Assembly (NCBI RefSeq): GCF_030545015.1
Contig: NZ_CP120653.1
Span: 1,612,001-1,676,000 of the forward strand
Length of the DNA: 64,000 nucleotides
Direction: 5' to 3'
DNA from: Myroides sp. JBRI-B21084
GTDB taxonomy: Bacteria; Bacteroidota; Bacteroidia; Flavobacteriales; Flavobacteriaceae
Position 1 is the stretch's first letter. The number at the start of each line of letters is the position of its first letter. The notes below the pieces were generated by a model that did no database searches, was not told the DNA's origin, and saw only the letters and a program-made list of their open reading frames with translations. The position numbers and the translations under genes are program-made. This document shows, piece after piece, positions 1 to 7,548 of the stretch.

Positions 1-193
1 AACGAACACCACCATCAGCATGAAAAAATTGAGAAGGGGTTTCAGAGTAATAACCTGGAGTCATTGGTTGTGAAGGTTTTGATAAACCACCATTTAATTC
101 AATAGACCATTTGTTGTAAGGTAATCCTTCTTGTGCATTCATATTAGTTAAACCTAATAGGGTAGCAATTAAAGGTAAAGTTATTTTTTTCAT
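1..193 (-). CDS. Outer-membrane protein, OmpA-like N-terminus (partial)
   Basis: Only the first 64 codons are visible; the gene runs off the left edge. It starts at an ATG (191-193). Residues 1-21 form a signal peptide with a short basic start, a leucine-rich core and an Ala-Gln end, so the product is exported. The mature part begins EGLPYNKWSIELNGGLSKP and goes on to a Tyr/Phe-rich stretch, the kind of alternating N-terminus seen in flavobacterial OmpA-family beta-barrel proteins. Export is well supported. The OmpA assignment is a pattern judgement, because the C-terminal peptidoglycan-binding domain that would prove it lies outside the window. Confidence 0.6.
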   Translation of the reverse strand, partial: MKKITLPLIATLLGLTNMNAQEGLPYNKWSIELNGGLSKPSQPMTPGYYSETPSQFFHADGGVR

Positions 194-288
194 AAAAACT
201 TTTTTTTAAATTATTAGTAAAATCTGAATATTAGTATTTTAAATTTTCGGTAAAAATAATGTTTTTTAACTAATTACAAAATTTTTTT

Positions 289-570
289 TTAACTTTTTAT
301 CCATTTGTAATCCGAATAAAAAGTACCAAAAGGTAAGAGCGAGGCCAATAAAACTAAAAATGTTTTTTTGACTGACCAATTATACTCGAATTTAAGATAA
401 ATAGCCAACACAACGTATAGAACAAAAAGTATGCCATGTGCCATGCCAATTGGGTATAATAATTTTTGATATAGTTCAAAATTATTTGATTTGTTATATA
501 ACATATTGTAAAACAATGCTAAATAAGAAATTCCTTCAAGAGCAGCTATTAATCTAAAAAATCGTAGCAT
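289..570 (-). CDS. DUF3817 family integral membrane protein
   Basis: A 93-residue hydrophobic protein with about three membrane segments. It has the DUF3817 signature: an N-terminal LRFFRLIAALEGISYLALF stretch (residues 2-20), then a central GMAHGILFVLYVV block. Length and arrangement match the family, whose function is unknown. It follows the 572-928 gene with a single base between that gene's stop and this ATG, so the two are probably translationally coupled. The family call is strong; no role is proposed. Confidence 0.8.
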   Translation of the reverse strand: MLRFFRLIAALEGISYLALFYNMLYNKSNNFELYQKLLYPIGMAHGILFVLYVVLAIYLKFEYNWSVKKTFLVLLASLLPFGTFYSDYKWIKS

Positions 571-571
571 T

Positions 572-928
572 TTAAAATTGTTGAAATTGAGAATTGTATT
601 CTTTTAAATCTGCTAAATTGTGTTTATTGTTTAAATCTAGCATCAACGACATAAAATAAGTAAAACTTTCACTAGCTGTGTTTTCAGCTTGCACTTCAGT
701 TTCGTCTTCAATAGGCTCGTCAGAAGGTATATTAATTAAAAAATCATTGTTTTCCTGAATATGCTCGTAAGCTAAACGTAAAGCTTTTACTAAAACAGGT
801 TTTTCTTCAAGTAAAGCAAATTCTCTAAGTTTTTTTAATTCTGGAATTAAATTTTCTGCAATAATGCCATTAGAAATAACTTCGGCTTGTAATGCTTTAA
901 TAATTTTTTGTGCGTTTAAATTTTCCAC
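572..928 (-). CDS. Conserved hypothetical protein, acidic C-terminal half
   Basis: A 118-residue soluble protein that I do not recognise. The first 50 residues are predicted mostly helical; a strongly acidic linker follows (about 70-88), then a short hydrophobic tail. There is no signal peptide or catalytic motif. The start is GTG at 928, because an in-frame stop lies immediately upstream (929-931). A TAnnTTTG element sits 24 bases upstream of the start. The tight spacing with the downstream DUF3817 gene suggests a two-gene operon. That it is a real gene is supported by the promoter, the coupling and the codon usage. Confidence 0.6.
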   Translation of the reverse strand: MENLNAQKIIKALQAEVISNGIIAENLIPELKKLREFALLEEKPVLVKALRLAYEHIQENNDFLINIPSDEPIEDETEVQAENTASESFTYFMSLMLDLNNKHNLADLKEYNSQFQQF

Positions 929-951
929 TTATTTTATTTTTTAAAACTATG

Positions 952-959
952 CAAAATTA
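952..959 (-). promoter_or_regulatory. Predicted -7 promoter element (572-928 operon)
   Basis: Reads TAATTTTG on the minus strand, an exact match to the Bacteroidota TAnnTTTG element, placing transcription start near 946 and the GTG start at 928. No TTG is present at the usual -33 spacing. Confidence 0.45.
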
Positions 960-1073
960 GTGATATTTGTTGAAATTAAAAAAATGTGTTTTATTTAATT
1001 TTATATTATTATGAACTATAATATATATTATGTAAAATAGAGTACTTGACTTTAACAAAAATATTAACATTAT

Positions 1074-1931
1074 ATGCATACCTTAATCATAAGTTTAGTT
1101 TGTTCTTTAATTGTGGGATTTTACATAAAATGGCTTAAAATCAATAATTTAAAAGATTTTTGTATTTTTATTTTAAGTAATTATGTAATTGCTGTTAGCT
1201 TAAGCTTTTATTTTTTTAATGATAAAATCACTTTTAATACATTAAAAAATTCATTTTCAATTCAAGTTCTTGCTCTAGGGTTTTTATTACCAACTATATT
1301 TTTATTATTAAATAAATCACTAAAAAAATCAGGTTTAGCCAAAACAGATATTTTTCAACGTTTATCTTTAATTATTCCTGTTGTTTTAAGCTTTTATTTA
1401 TTTAACGAAATTTTTACCTTCCCTAAATTAATTGCAATAATGCTTGCGTTTATTAGTATTGTGTTGCTTTTGTATAAAAAATCCACAAATCATGGAAATT
1501 CAAACATATTCTACCTATTATCTGTTTTTATTGGTTATGGTGTGGTTGATACTTTGTTCAAAATTTTAGCAACTAATAAAAACATACCTTATGTTGTGGC
1601 ATTATTTTTAATTTTTGGAATTAGTGCTATCGTATGTTTCTTATTTTTATTTTTTGTTAAAGGAAAAATTAAATCAAAAACAATTTTTCAAGGATTTATT
1701 TTAGGTGCTTTAAACTTTTGCAACATTTTTTTTTACTTAAAAGCGCATAAAATTTTTATTGAAACCCCTACTCTAGTATTCATTACCATGAACTTAGGTG
1801 TAATCATTGGTGGAACCATAATTGGAACTACTTATTTTAAAGAAAAAATTTCAAATTCGGCTTTAATAGGTATCTTTACAGCAATATTAAGTGTACTATT
1901 ATTAGCACTTATTCAACTTAAACTATTATAG
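1074..1931 (+). CDS. EamA/DMT-superfamily permease
   Basis: A 285-residue, very hydrophobic protein with about ten predicted membrane helices in two EamA-like repeats (roughly residues 1-135 and 145-285), the layout of drug/metabolite transporter permeases in the inner membrane. The halves are joined near residues 132-142 by a short basic, polar loop (KKSTNHGN). The substrate cannot be told from sequence; DMT proteins move small metabolites, amino acids or drugs. The stop codon is directly followed by the ATG of the NUDIX gene, so the two are co-transcribed. The family is confident; the substrate is unknown. Confidence 0.8.
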   Translation: MHTLIISLVCSLIVGFYIKWLKINNLKDFCIFILSNYVIAVSLSFYFFNDKITFNTLKNSFSIQVLALGFLLPTIFLLLNKSLKKSGLAKTDIFQRLSLIIPVVLSFYLFNEIFTFPKLIAIMLAFISIVLLLYKKSTNHGNSNIFYLLSVFIGYGVVDTLFKILATNKNIPYVVALFLIFGISAIVCFLFLFFVKGKIKSKTIFQGFILGALNFCNIFFYLKAHKIFIETPTLVFITMNLGVIIGGTIIGTTYFKEKISNSALIGIFTAILSVLLLALIQLKLL

Positions 1932-2366
1932 ATGATTTATACCCCAAAAATTTTTGTTACTGTAGATATTGTTTTAATAAGAAAAAATCAAAATATTATT
2001 GAAACTTTATTAATTCAACGATTAAACGATCCTTTTAAAGATTTTTGGGCACTTCCTGGGGGTTTTGTAGATGAAAATGAAGAATTAGAAACTGCTGCCA
2101 AACGCGAATTATTTGAAGAAACCGATTTAAATATTTATCAGGTTAAACAAATTAAAACGTATGGCAATCCAAAAAGAGATCCAAGAAGTCATACCATTTC
2201 GGTTGCGTTTTTCGGTGAAATTGATAGTTTAGCCGAAGCTAAAGCTAAAGACGATGCTAAAAATGTAAAATGGTTTCCAATAAATGAGTTACCTGTTTTA
2301 GCTTTTGATCATGCTGAAATTATTCGCGATGCAATTGAAAAATATATACAAAAACCGACTTATTAA
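1932..2366 (+). CDS. NUDIX hydrolase
   Basis: A 144-residue protein with an intact Nudix box from Gly44 to about residue 66 (GGFVDENEEL...REL.EET), including the REx2EE metal-binding glutamates. Such enzymes hydrolyse nucleoside diphosphates linked to another group. The pattern of a substrate-reading N-terminus followed by LPGGFVD and a C-terminal DAKNVKWFPINELP stretch resembles ADP-ribose pyrophosphatase-like or NrtR-type NUDIX proteins, but no winged-helix domain is present, so it is an enzyme and not NrtR. It starts at the base after the DMT stop codon. A strong bidirectional terminator overlaps its 3' end. Confidence 0.85.
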   Translation: MIYTPKIFVTVDIVLIRKNQNIIETLLIQRLNDPFKDFWALPGGFVDENEELETAAKRELFEETDLNIYQVKQIKTYGNPKRDPRSHTISVAFFGEIDSLAEAKAKDDAKNVKWFPINELPVLAFDHAEIIRDAIEKYIQKPTY

Positions 2367-2378
2367 AAGTCGGTTTTT
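2351..2378. terminator. Bidirectional terminator between NUDIX and YciO/Sua5 genes
   Basis: Inverted repeat AAAACCGACTT / AAGTCGGTTTT with a short AT loop and T-runs on both strands. It overlaps the last codons of the NUDIX gene and serves the converging gene that ends at 2382. Confidence 0.8.
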
Positions 2379-2381
2379 GTA

Positions 2382-3002
2382 TTAGATTATATCTATATCG
2401 CCTTTACCTTCACGTATTATTTCAGGTTCAGGTCCAGTTAAATCAATAATGGTTGATGCAGTGTTATCGCCATATCCCCCATCAATTACTAAATCGACCT
2501 TATCTTGCCATTTTTCAAAAATTAATTCAGGATCAGTTGTATATTCTATTAATTCGTCTTCATCGTGAATTGATGTTGAAACAATAGGGTTTCCTAAATG
2601 CTTTACCAATTCTAACGCTATTGAATTGTTTGGCACCCTAATACCTACTGTTTTCTTCTTTTTAAATTCTTTGGGTAGGTTGTTATTTCCTTCCAAAATA
2701 AAAGTATAAGGCCCTGGTAAGGCTCTTTTTAAAATTTTAAATGATGTAGTATCTAAATTTTTAACATATTGCGATATGTTACTTAAATCGTTACAAACAA
2801 ATGAAAAGTTTGCTTTTTCAAGCTTAATTCCTTTAATTTTTGCTATACGCTCTAAAGCTTTTGTATTGGTAATATCGCAACCTAAACCATAAACAGTATC
2901 GGTTGGATAAATAATTAAACCACCTTCTTTAAGTATTTTTACTACTTTCTGAATTTCCTTTTCATTAGGATTTTCAGGATATATTTTTACAAATTTTGCC
3001 AT
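2382..3002 (-). CDS. YrdC/Sua5/YciO-family protein, probable L-threonylcarbamoyladenylate synthase
   Basis: A 206-residue single YrdC-like domain with the nucleotide-binding signature GGLIIYPTDTVYGLGCDI (residues 27-44) and the TVGIRVP and PIVSTS motifs. Members make threonylcarbamoyl-AMP for the tRNA t6A37 modification. Length and details (early IYPENPNEKEI, late VDLVIDGGYGDNTASTIIDL) are closer to the YciO subgroup than to classical TsaC, so true t6A activity is likely but not proven. tsaD is also in this window (22846). The ATG overlaps the pcrA stop codon by one base (TAATG), implying co-translation. Confidence 0.8.
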   Translation of the reverse strand: MAKFVKIYPENPNEKEIQKVVKILKEGGLIIYPTDTVYGLGCDITNTKALERIAKIKGIKLEKANFSFVCNDLSNISQYVKNLDTTSFKILKRALPGPYTFILEGNNNLPKEFKKKKTVGIRVPNNSIALELVKHLGNPIVSTSIHDEDELIEYTTDPELIFEKWQDKVDLVIDGGYGDNTASTIIDLTGPEPEIIREGKGDIDII

Positions 3003-5338
3003 TATTCTAATACATTAAGTTTTGCAAAACGCAGTAATAGCTTTTTAATTCCGCCTGTTTCAAAGTGAATTTCGGCTTTTTTATCGGCTCCTGCACCTTC
3101 TAAGTTAAGAATTTTTCCTTTACCAAAACGTTCGTGCATAATTATTTGTCCTTCTTTTAATGATATATTTTCGTTTGAAGTTGCATTTGATGCTGAAATC
3201 TTATTTAAATCTTTTAATCTTCTGATATCATGATTTGGTTTTGGAGCTTCATTTTCGGTTACCCATTTGGGTGGAATACCAGTTTTGGGTTTATTTAAAC
3301 GTAATTTAGACTTATCCACATCGCCAAAAATATCATCGTTAATGGTAGATTTATACCTGTAATTAGTTTCTGGTGCCGATAAAAACTCAATATACTGTGG
3401 ATCAATTTCTTGTATAAATCGCGATGGATCACAATCTACCAATTTACCCCAACGATATCTGCTTTGTGCATATGTTAAATATGCTTTATGTTCGGCACGT
3501 GTTAAGGCTACATAAAACAATCGGCGTTCTTCTTCTAATTCGGCACGTGAATTCACACTCATAGCACTTGGAAACAAATCTTCTTCCATTCCCACCACAA
3601 AAACCGTTGGAAATTCTAATCCTTTGGCCAAATGTATCGTCATTAAAGCCACGCGGTCATCATCGCCTTTATCGTTATCTAAATCGCTTGCTAGGGCAAC
3701 ATCTTCTAAAAATTCGGCTAAACTTCCACGTGCGCCATCAACTTCTTTTTGACCTTCTGTAAAATCTTTTATACCGTTTAAAAGTTCTTCAATATTATCT
3801 AAACGAGTTATGCCTTCGGGTGTACCGTCCTTTTTTAACTCTTGTACCAACCCCGTTTTTTTAACTACATAATCGGTTAAGTAATAGGCATCGTTGTTTT
3901 GATTTATCACCTGAAAGTTTTTAATCATGGTTACAAAATCACTTATTTTACTTTTGGTGCCTGCGGTAAGTTTTAAGTCGATTTTATCAATATGCTCCAT
4001 CACTTCAAAAATGCTTCTTTTGTAGTGATTTGCCGCCACATTTAGTTTTTCTACCGTAGTATTTCCAATTCCGCGAGTTGGGTAATTAATTACACGCACC
4101 AACGCTTCTTCATCTTTTGGGTTGATAATTAAGCGTAAATAACCTAAAACATCTTTAATTTCTTTGCGTTGGTAAAACGATAAACCACCATAAATACGGT
4201 ACGGAATATCTTTTTTACGTAAAGCATCTTCCATAGCACGTGATTGTGCATTGGTTCTGTATAAAATAGCAAAATCGCCGTTATTCATTTGGTGTAACAT
4301 CTTCTCCTCAAAAATGGTTGATGCTACAAAACGTCCTTCTTCAGCATCGGTAATAGAACGATGTACTTTTATTTTAGAACCATCGGCATTTTCGGTCCAA
4401 ACAACTTTATCTAACTTCGTTTTATTTTTATCGATAACTGTATTTGCGGCTTCAACTATGTTTTTTGATGAACGATAATTTTGCTCTAAACGATAGGTTT
4501 GAACATTATCAAAATCTTTCTGAAAATTAAAGATATTGTTAATGTTCGCTCCACGAAATGCGTAAATTGACTGTGCATCATCACCTACCACACAAATATT
4601 CTGAAAACGATCTGCAAGTGCTTTAACAATTAAATATTGTGAATTGTTGGTATCTTGGTACTCATCTACCAAAATATATCTAAAACGATCTTGGTACTTT
4701 AATAAAACCTCAGGAAAACGAATAAGTAATTCGTTGGTTTTCAACAATAAATCATCAAAATCCATTGCACCTGCTTTAAAACAACGCTCTACATATGCCT
4801 GATAAATATCGCCAATACGTGGTTTTTTTGCCATGGCATCTGCTTCCATTAACTCGGGATTGTTAAAGTATGCTTTAACAGTAATCATGTTGTTTTTATA
4901 GTTAGATATTCTGCTTAAAACCTGGTTTGGTTTATAAATATCTTTATCTAACTGCATTTCTTTAATAATTTGACCTATTAAACGTTGTGAATCTTGCGAA
5001 TCGTAAATAGTAAAATTTGAAGGATACCCTAATTTATCAGCTTCGGCACGTAAAATACGAGCAAAAACTGAGTGAAATGTACCCATCCATAAGTTTTTAG
5101 CTTCGGCTGAACCAACAATTTTAGAAATACGCTCCTTCATTTCGCGTGCGGCTTTGTTGGTAAACGTTAATGCTAAAATGTTAAAAGCATCAACCCCTAA
5201 ATGCATTAAATAAGCAATGCGTAAGGTTAAAACTCGTGTTTTACCCGATCCGGCACCAGCAATTATAATCATTGCACCGTTTTTTTGCAATACAGGTGCC
5301 CGTTGCGCTTCGTTTAATTGATCGATATATTGTTGCAT
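3002..5338 (-). CDS. pcrA: UvrD/PcrA-type superfamily I DNA helicase
   Basis: A 778-residue ATP-dependent 3'-5' helicase of DNA repair and replication restart. Walker A AGAGSGKT is at residues 27-34, the VDEYQDTN Walker B motif near 223, QNYRSS near 290 and the GLEFPTVFV/LFYVALTRA C-terminal helicase motifs near 560-620. A C-terminal Tudor-like segment (GQIIMHERFGKGKI) is typical of PcrA/UvrD. The start is the ATG at 5338, giving MQQYIDQLNEAQ. A TTG eight codons upstream is rejected because the predicted promoter covers it. It is the first gene of a two-gene unit with the YciO/Sua5 gene. Confidence 0.92.
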   Translation of the reverse strand: MQQYIDQLNEAQRAPVLQKNGAMIIIAGAGSGKTRVLTLRIAYLMHLGVDAFNILALTFTNKAAREMKERISKIVGSAEAKNLWMGTFHSVFARILRAEADKLGYPSNFTIYDSQDSQRLIGQIIKEMQLDKDIYKPNQVLSRISNYKNNMITVKAYFNNPELMEADAMAKKPRIGDIYQAYVERCFKAGAMDFDDLLLKTNELLIRFPEVLLKYQDRFRYILVDEYQDTNNSQYLIVKALADRFQNICVVGDDAQSIYAFRGANINNIFNFQKDFDNVQTYRLEQNYRSSKNIVEAANTVIDKNKTKLDKVVWTENADGSKIKVHRSITDAEEGRFVASTIFEEKMLHQMNNGDFAILYRTNAQSRAMEDALRKKDIPYRIYGGLSFYQRKEIKDVLGYLRLIINPKDEEALVRVINYPTRGIGNTTVEKLNVAANHYKRSIFEVMEHIDKIDLKLTAGTKSKISDFVTMIKNFQVINQNNDAYYLTDYVVKKTGLVQELKKDGTPEGITRLDNIEELLNGIKDFTEGQKEVDGARGSLAEFLEDVALASDLDNDKGDDDRVALMTIHLAKGLEFPTVFVVGMEEDLFPSAMSVNSRAELEEERRLFYVALTRAEHKAYLTYAQSRYRWGKLVDCDPSRFIQEIDPQYIEFLSAPETNYRYKSTINDDIFGDVDKSKLRLNKPKTGIPPKWVTENEAPKPNHDIRRLKDLNKISASNATSNENISLKEGQIIMHERFGKGKILNLEGAGADKKAEIHFETGGIKKLLLRFAKLNVLE

Positions 5339-5359
5339 AAAATTATTTTCAGAAAAAAA

Positions 5360-5390
5360 CAAAGTTACTACTACTAAAAATAAGTAGCAA
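5360..5390 (-). promoter_or_regulatory. Predicted pcrA promoter (TTG-N20-TAACTTTG)
   Basis: On the minus strand a TTG (5390-5388) precedes TAACTTTG (5367-5360) by 20 bases, matching the flavobacterial TTG-N17-23-TAnnTTTG consensus. The implied start of transcription, near 5355, leaves a leader of about 17 bases before the ATG at 5338. Confidence 0.6.
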
Positions 5391-5408
5391 ATAATATTAA
5401 TTTAGGTT

Positions 5409-5416
5409 TATATTTG
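5409..5416 (+). promoter_or_regulatory. Predicted -7 element for the 5436 gene
   Basis: TATATTTG is an exact TAnnTTTG match 20 bases before the ATG at 5436 and divergent from the pcrA promoter. No good -33 TTG was found. Confidence 0.45.
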
Positions 5417-5435
5417 TTTTTTAAAAATTATAAAA

Positions 5436-5993
5436 ATGTTAGATATACAAGTTGATTGGAAAGAATCGTTACTTATTTTACTTGGTTTAGTAGTTATTGT
5501 ACTTTTATTTTATATTGTTAACAGAAAAGCAATTGCCCGCGACAACGAAGCAGAAAAAATGTTGCGTGCACGTTTAAAACAACCCTCTTTCACACCTGTT
5601 AATGAACCAGTTGCACGTAAATCAACCCCACAAATTGTTCAAGCTTATGAGCGTTTAATCATTTTAATGGAACGTATTGATTTACATAAACTTGTATCGC
5701 GAATTAGTCCTATTTCTAATTTAAAACAAGATTATGCTCATTTTTTAATACAAAATATTGAACAAGAGTTTGATTTTAACATATCGCAACAATTATATGT
5801 AACCGAAGAAGCTTGGGCTTTAATTGCTACAGCTAAACAAACTATTATTCAACAAATTTTAAAAACCAGCTTATTAACTGATGTAAATAATGCAAATGAT
5901 TTACAACAAAAATTGCTAACTATTAAAGAACAAAATTCTGTTACAGATTTAGCAAAAAATCGTTTAAAATTAGAATTTAAAAATTTGGTTTAA
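5436..5993 (+). CDS. Conserved hypothetical protein, N-terminal membrane anchor
   Basis: 185 residues; I do not recognise a named family. Residues 12-29 form one hydrophobic helix (LLILLGLVVIVLLFYIVN). A charged, Lys/Arg-rich segment and a mainly helical soluble domain (about 60-185) follow, containing YERLIILMERIDLHKL and a second half rich in Gln, Glu and Leu. The layout suggests a single-pass inner-membrane protein with a cytosolic helical domain. It stands alone between pcrA, which is divergent, and a small lipoprotein gene 36 bases downstream that may share its transcript. Coding potential looks good; function unknown. Confidence 0.65.
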   Translation: MLDIQVDWKESLLILLGLVVIVLLFYIVNRKAIARDNEAEKMLRARLKQPSFTPVNEPVARKSTPQIVQAYERLIILMERIDLHKLVSRISPISNLKQDYAHFLIQNIEQEFDFNISQQLYVTEEAWALIATAKQTIIQQILKTSLLTDVNNANDLQQKLLTIKEQNSVTDLAKNRLKLEFKNLV

Positions 5994-6029
5994 TTTTTGA
6001 TATATTTTAGTGACTAAATATTTAAACGC

Positions 6030-6227
6030 ATGAAAAAAATAATAATGTTTGTAAGTGTTGCATTTTTTGCAAGTTGTGAATCTAGCGACACTTGTCATTG
6101 CGAAGTTTTTGAAAACATTGGAACTGAAGAACAACCACAATTACGCTATATTGGCACTTTAGATGGCAATTGCGATGGAAAAGTTAAAGATGAAGACAAA
6201 ATTTACCAAAACGTAAGCTGTGATTAA
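6030..6227 (+). CDS. Small lipoprotein, cysteine-rich
   Basis: A 65-residue protein starting with a lipoprotein signal peptide whose lipobox is FFASC, with lipidation expected at Cys16. The roughly 50-residue mature part has further cysteines (CHCEVF, a Cys in DGNCDGK, Cys64) that could form disulfides, and is otherwise acidic. No family recognised. It is followed directly by a rho-independent terminator, so it is the last gene of its transcript. Export and lipidation are supported; function unknown. Confidence 0.6.
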   Translation: MKKIIMFVSVAFFASCESSDTCHCEVFENIGTEEQPQLRYIGTLDGNCDGKVKDEDKIYQNVSCD

Positions 6228-6230
6228 TTA

Positions 6231-6261
6231 AAAAGGTATTCATTTAGAATACCTTTTTTTT
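6231..6261 (+). terminator. Terminator after small lipoprotein gene
   Basis: Ten-base inverted repeat AAAGGTATTC / GAATACCTTT with a five-base loop, followed by a run of T on the plus strand. Confidence 0.8.
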
Positions 6262-6309
6262 ATTTAAACTTTTAATTTTATATATTCGCTAAATAGTAAA
6301 ACGTAATAT

Positions 6310-7509
6310 ATGAAATTTGGAATTATACGCGAAGGTAAAACTCCGCCCGATAAACGTGTTGTTTTTTCACCTCAAGAATTATTAATTTTTAAAAACACCT
6401 ATCCTACTGCAAGTTTTAAGGTAGAAACCTCGCCTATACGTATCTTTAAAGACGAAGAATACCAAGAACTTGGCTTTGAAGTTTCTGAAGATTTAACTGA
6501 TTGCGATGTATTGTTTGGTGTAAAAGAAGTGCCAATTGATAAATTAATTCCAAATAAAACTTATTTCTTTTTTTCACATACCATTAAAAAGCAAAAGTAT
6601 AACAAAAAGTTATTACAAACATGCTTGCAAAAAAACATTCGTTTAATTGATCACGAAACATTAGTTGACGAACACGGTGCACGTTTAATAGGTTTTGGTA
6701 GATACGCTGGTATTGTTGGTGCTTATAATGCTTTTAGAGCCTTTGGTATTAAATATGAATTATTCAATTTAAAAAAAGCTGAGCAATTAAATAGCCAAAA
6801 GGAATTATTACAAAGTTTAAATCGCAATTATATACCACCTTTAAAAATAGTTTTAACTGGCAAAGGTAAAGTTGGTTTTGGTGCTAAAGAAGTACTTGAT
6901 GCCATGAAAATAAAACATGTATCAATCGATCAATTTTTGAAACAAGAATTTGACGAATCGGTGTATGTACATATAGATGTGGAAGATTATTACCGAAAAT
7001 TAGACGGTACCAAAGGTAATTTTGAAGATTTTAAAGAAAATCCTATGAATTATGAAAGCGATTTTGAAAAATTTGCTCAAGTAGCCGATATTTTTATTGC
7101 TGGACATTTTTATAAAGACGGATCTCCAAAAATTCTAACGCAGCAAATGTTAAATAGCGCTAAAAACAATATAAAAGTAGTAGCTGATATTTCATGCGAT
7201 ATTGACGGTCCTATTGATTGTACGTTACGCGCATCTACGATTGCTGAGCCAATTTATGGATATTATCCACGTGAAAATAAAGAAGTACCAGTAGATCATC
7301 CTGCAGCAGTTGTTGTTATGGCTGTAGATAATTTACCATGTGAATTACCAAAAGATGCAAGCGAAGGTTTTGGTGAAATGTTTTTAGAACACATTATTCC
7401 TGCATTTTTTAATAATGATAAAGATGAAATTTTAAAACGAGGTACTATTTGTGAAAATGGTAAATTAACAGATCGTTTTGCTTATTTAACTGATTTTGTT
7501 GAAGATTAA
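6310..7509 (+). CDS. Saccharopine-dehydrogenase-like NAD(P)-dependent oxidoreductase
   Basis: 399 residues. The N-terminus (KFGIIREGKTPPDKRVVFSP) matches the alanine dehydrogenase/transhydrogenase N-terminal domain, including the Arg and Lys that contact substrate. Residues 110-125 (DHETLVDEHGARLIGFGRYAG) and 178-190 (IVLTGKGKVGFGAKEV) are the inter-domain and nucleotide-binding parts of the saccharopine dehydrogenase (lysine-forming) type. The C-terminus keeps VADISCDIDGPIDCTLRAST. In flavobacteria this is a stand-alone gene usually labelled NAD(P)-dependent oxidoreductase. The exact substrate (saccharopine, alanine or another amino acid) is not established. A strong terminator follows. Confidence 0.75.
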   Translation: MKFGIIREGKTPPDKRVVFSPQELLIFKNTYPTASFKVETSPIRIFKDEEYQELGFEVSEDLTDCDVLFGVKEVPIDKLIPNKTYFFFSHTIKKQKYNKKLLQTCLQKNIRLIDHETLVDEHGARLIGFGRYAGIVGAYNAFRAFGIKYELFNLKKAEQLNSQKELLQSLNRNYIPPLKIVLTGKGKVGFGAKEVLDAMKIKHVSIDQFLKQEFDESVYVHIDVEDYYRKLDGTKGNFEDFKENPMNYESDFEKFAQVADIFIAGHFYKDGSPKILTQQMLNSAKNNIKVVADISCDIDGPIDCTLRASTIAEPIYGYYPRENKEVPVDHPAAVVVMAVDNLPCELPKDASEGFGEMFLEHIIPAFFNNDKDEILKRGTICENGKLTDRFAYLTDFVED

Positions 7510-7516
7510 AAAGTTA

Positions 7517-7546
7517 ATATCCCGAGAAAATTCTCGGGATATTTTG
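7517..7546. terminator. Bidirectional terminator between 6310 gene and hemN
   Basis: Twelve-base perfect inverted repeat ATATCCCGAGAA / TTCTCGGGATAT with a two-base loop and T-rich flanks, between two convergent genes. Confidence 0.85.
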
Positions 7547-7548
7547 TA

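Noticed and set aside
5339..5362. TTG starts upstream of ATG for pcrA, hemN (8925), purM (28918) and the 2Fe-2S protein (42294)
   Set aside because: In each case the TTG lies in or beside the predicted TAnnTTTG element, so it would not be within the mRNA.
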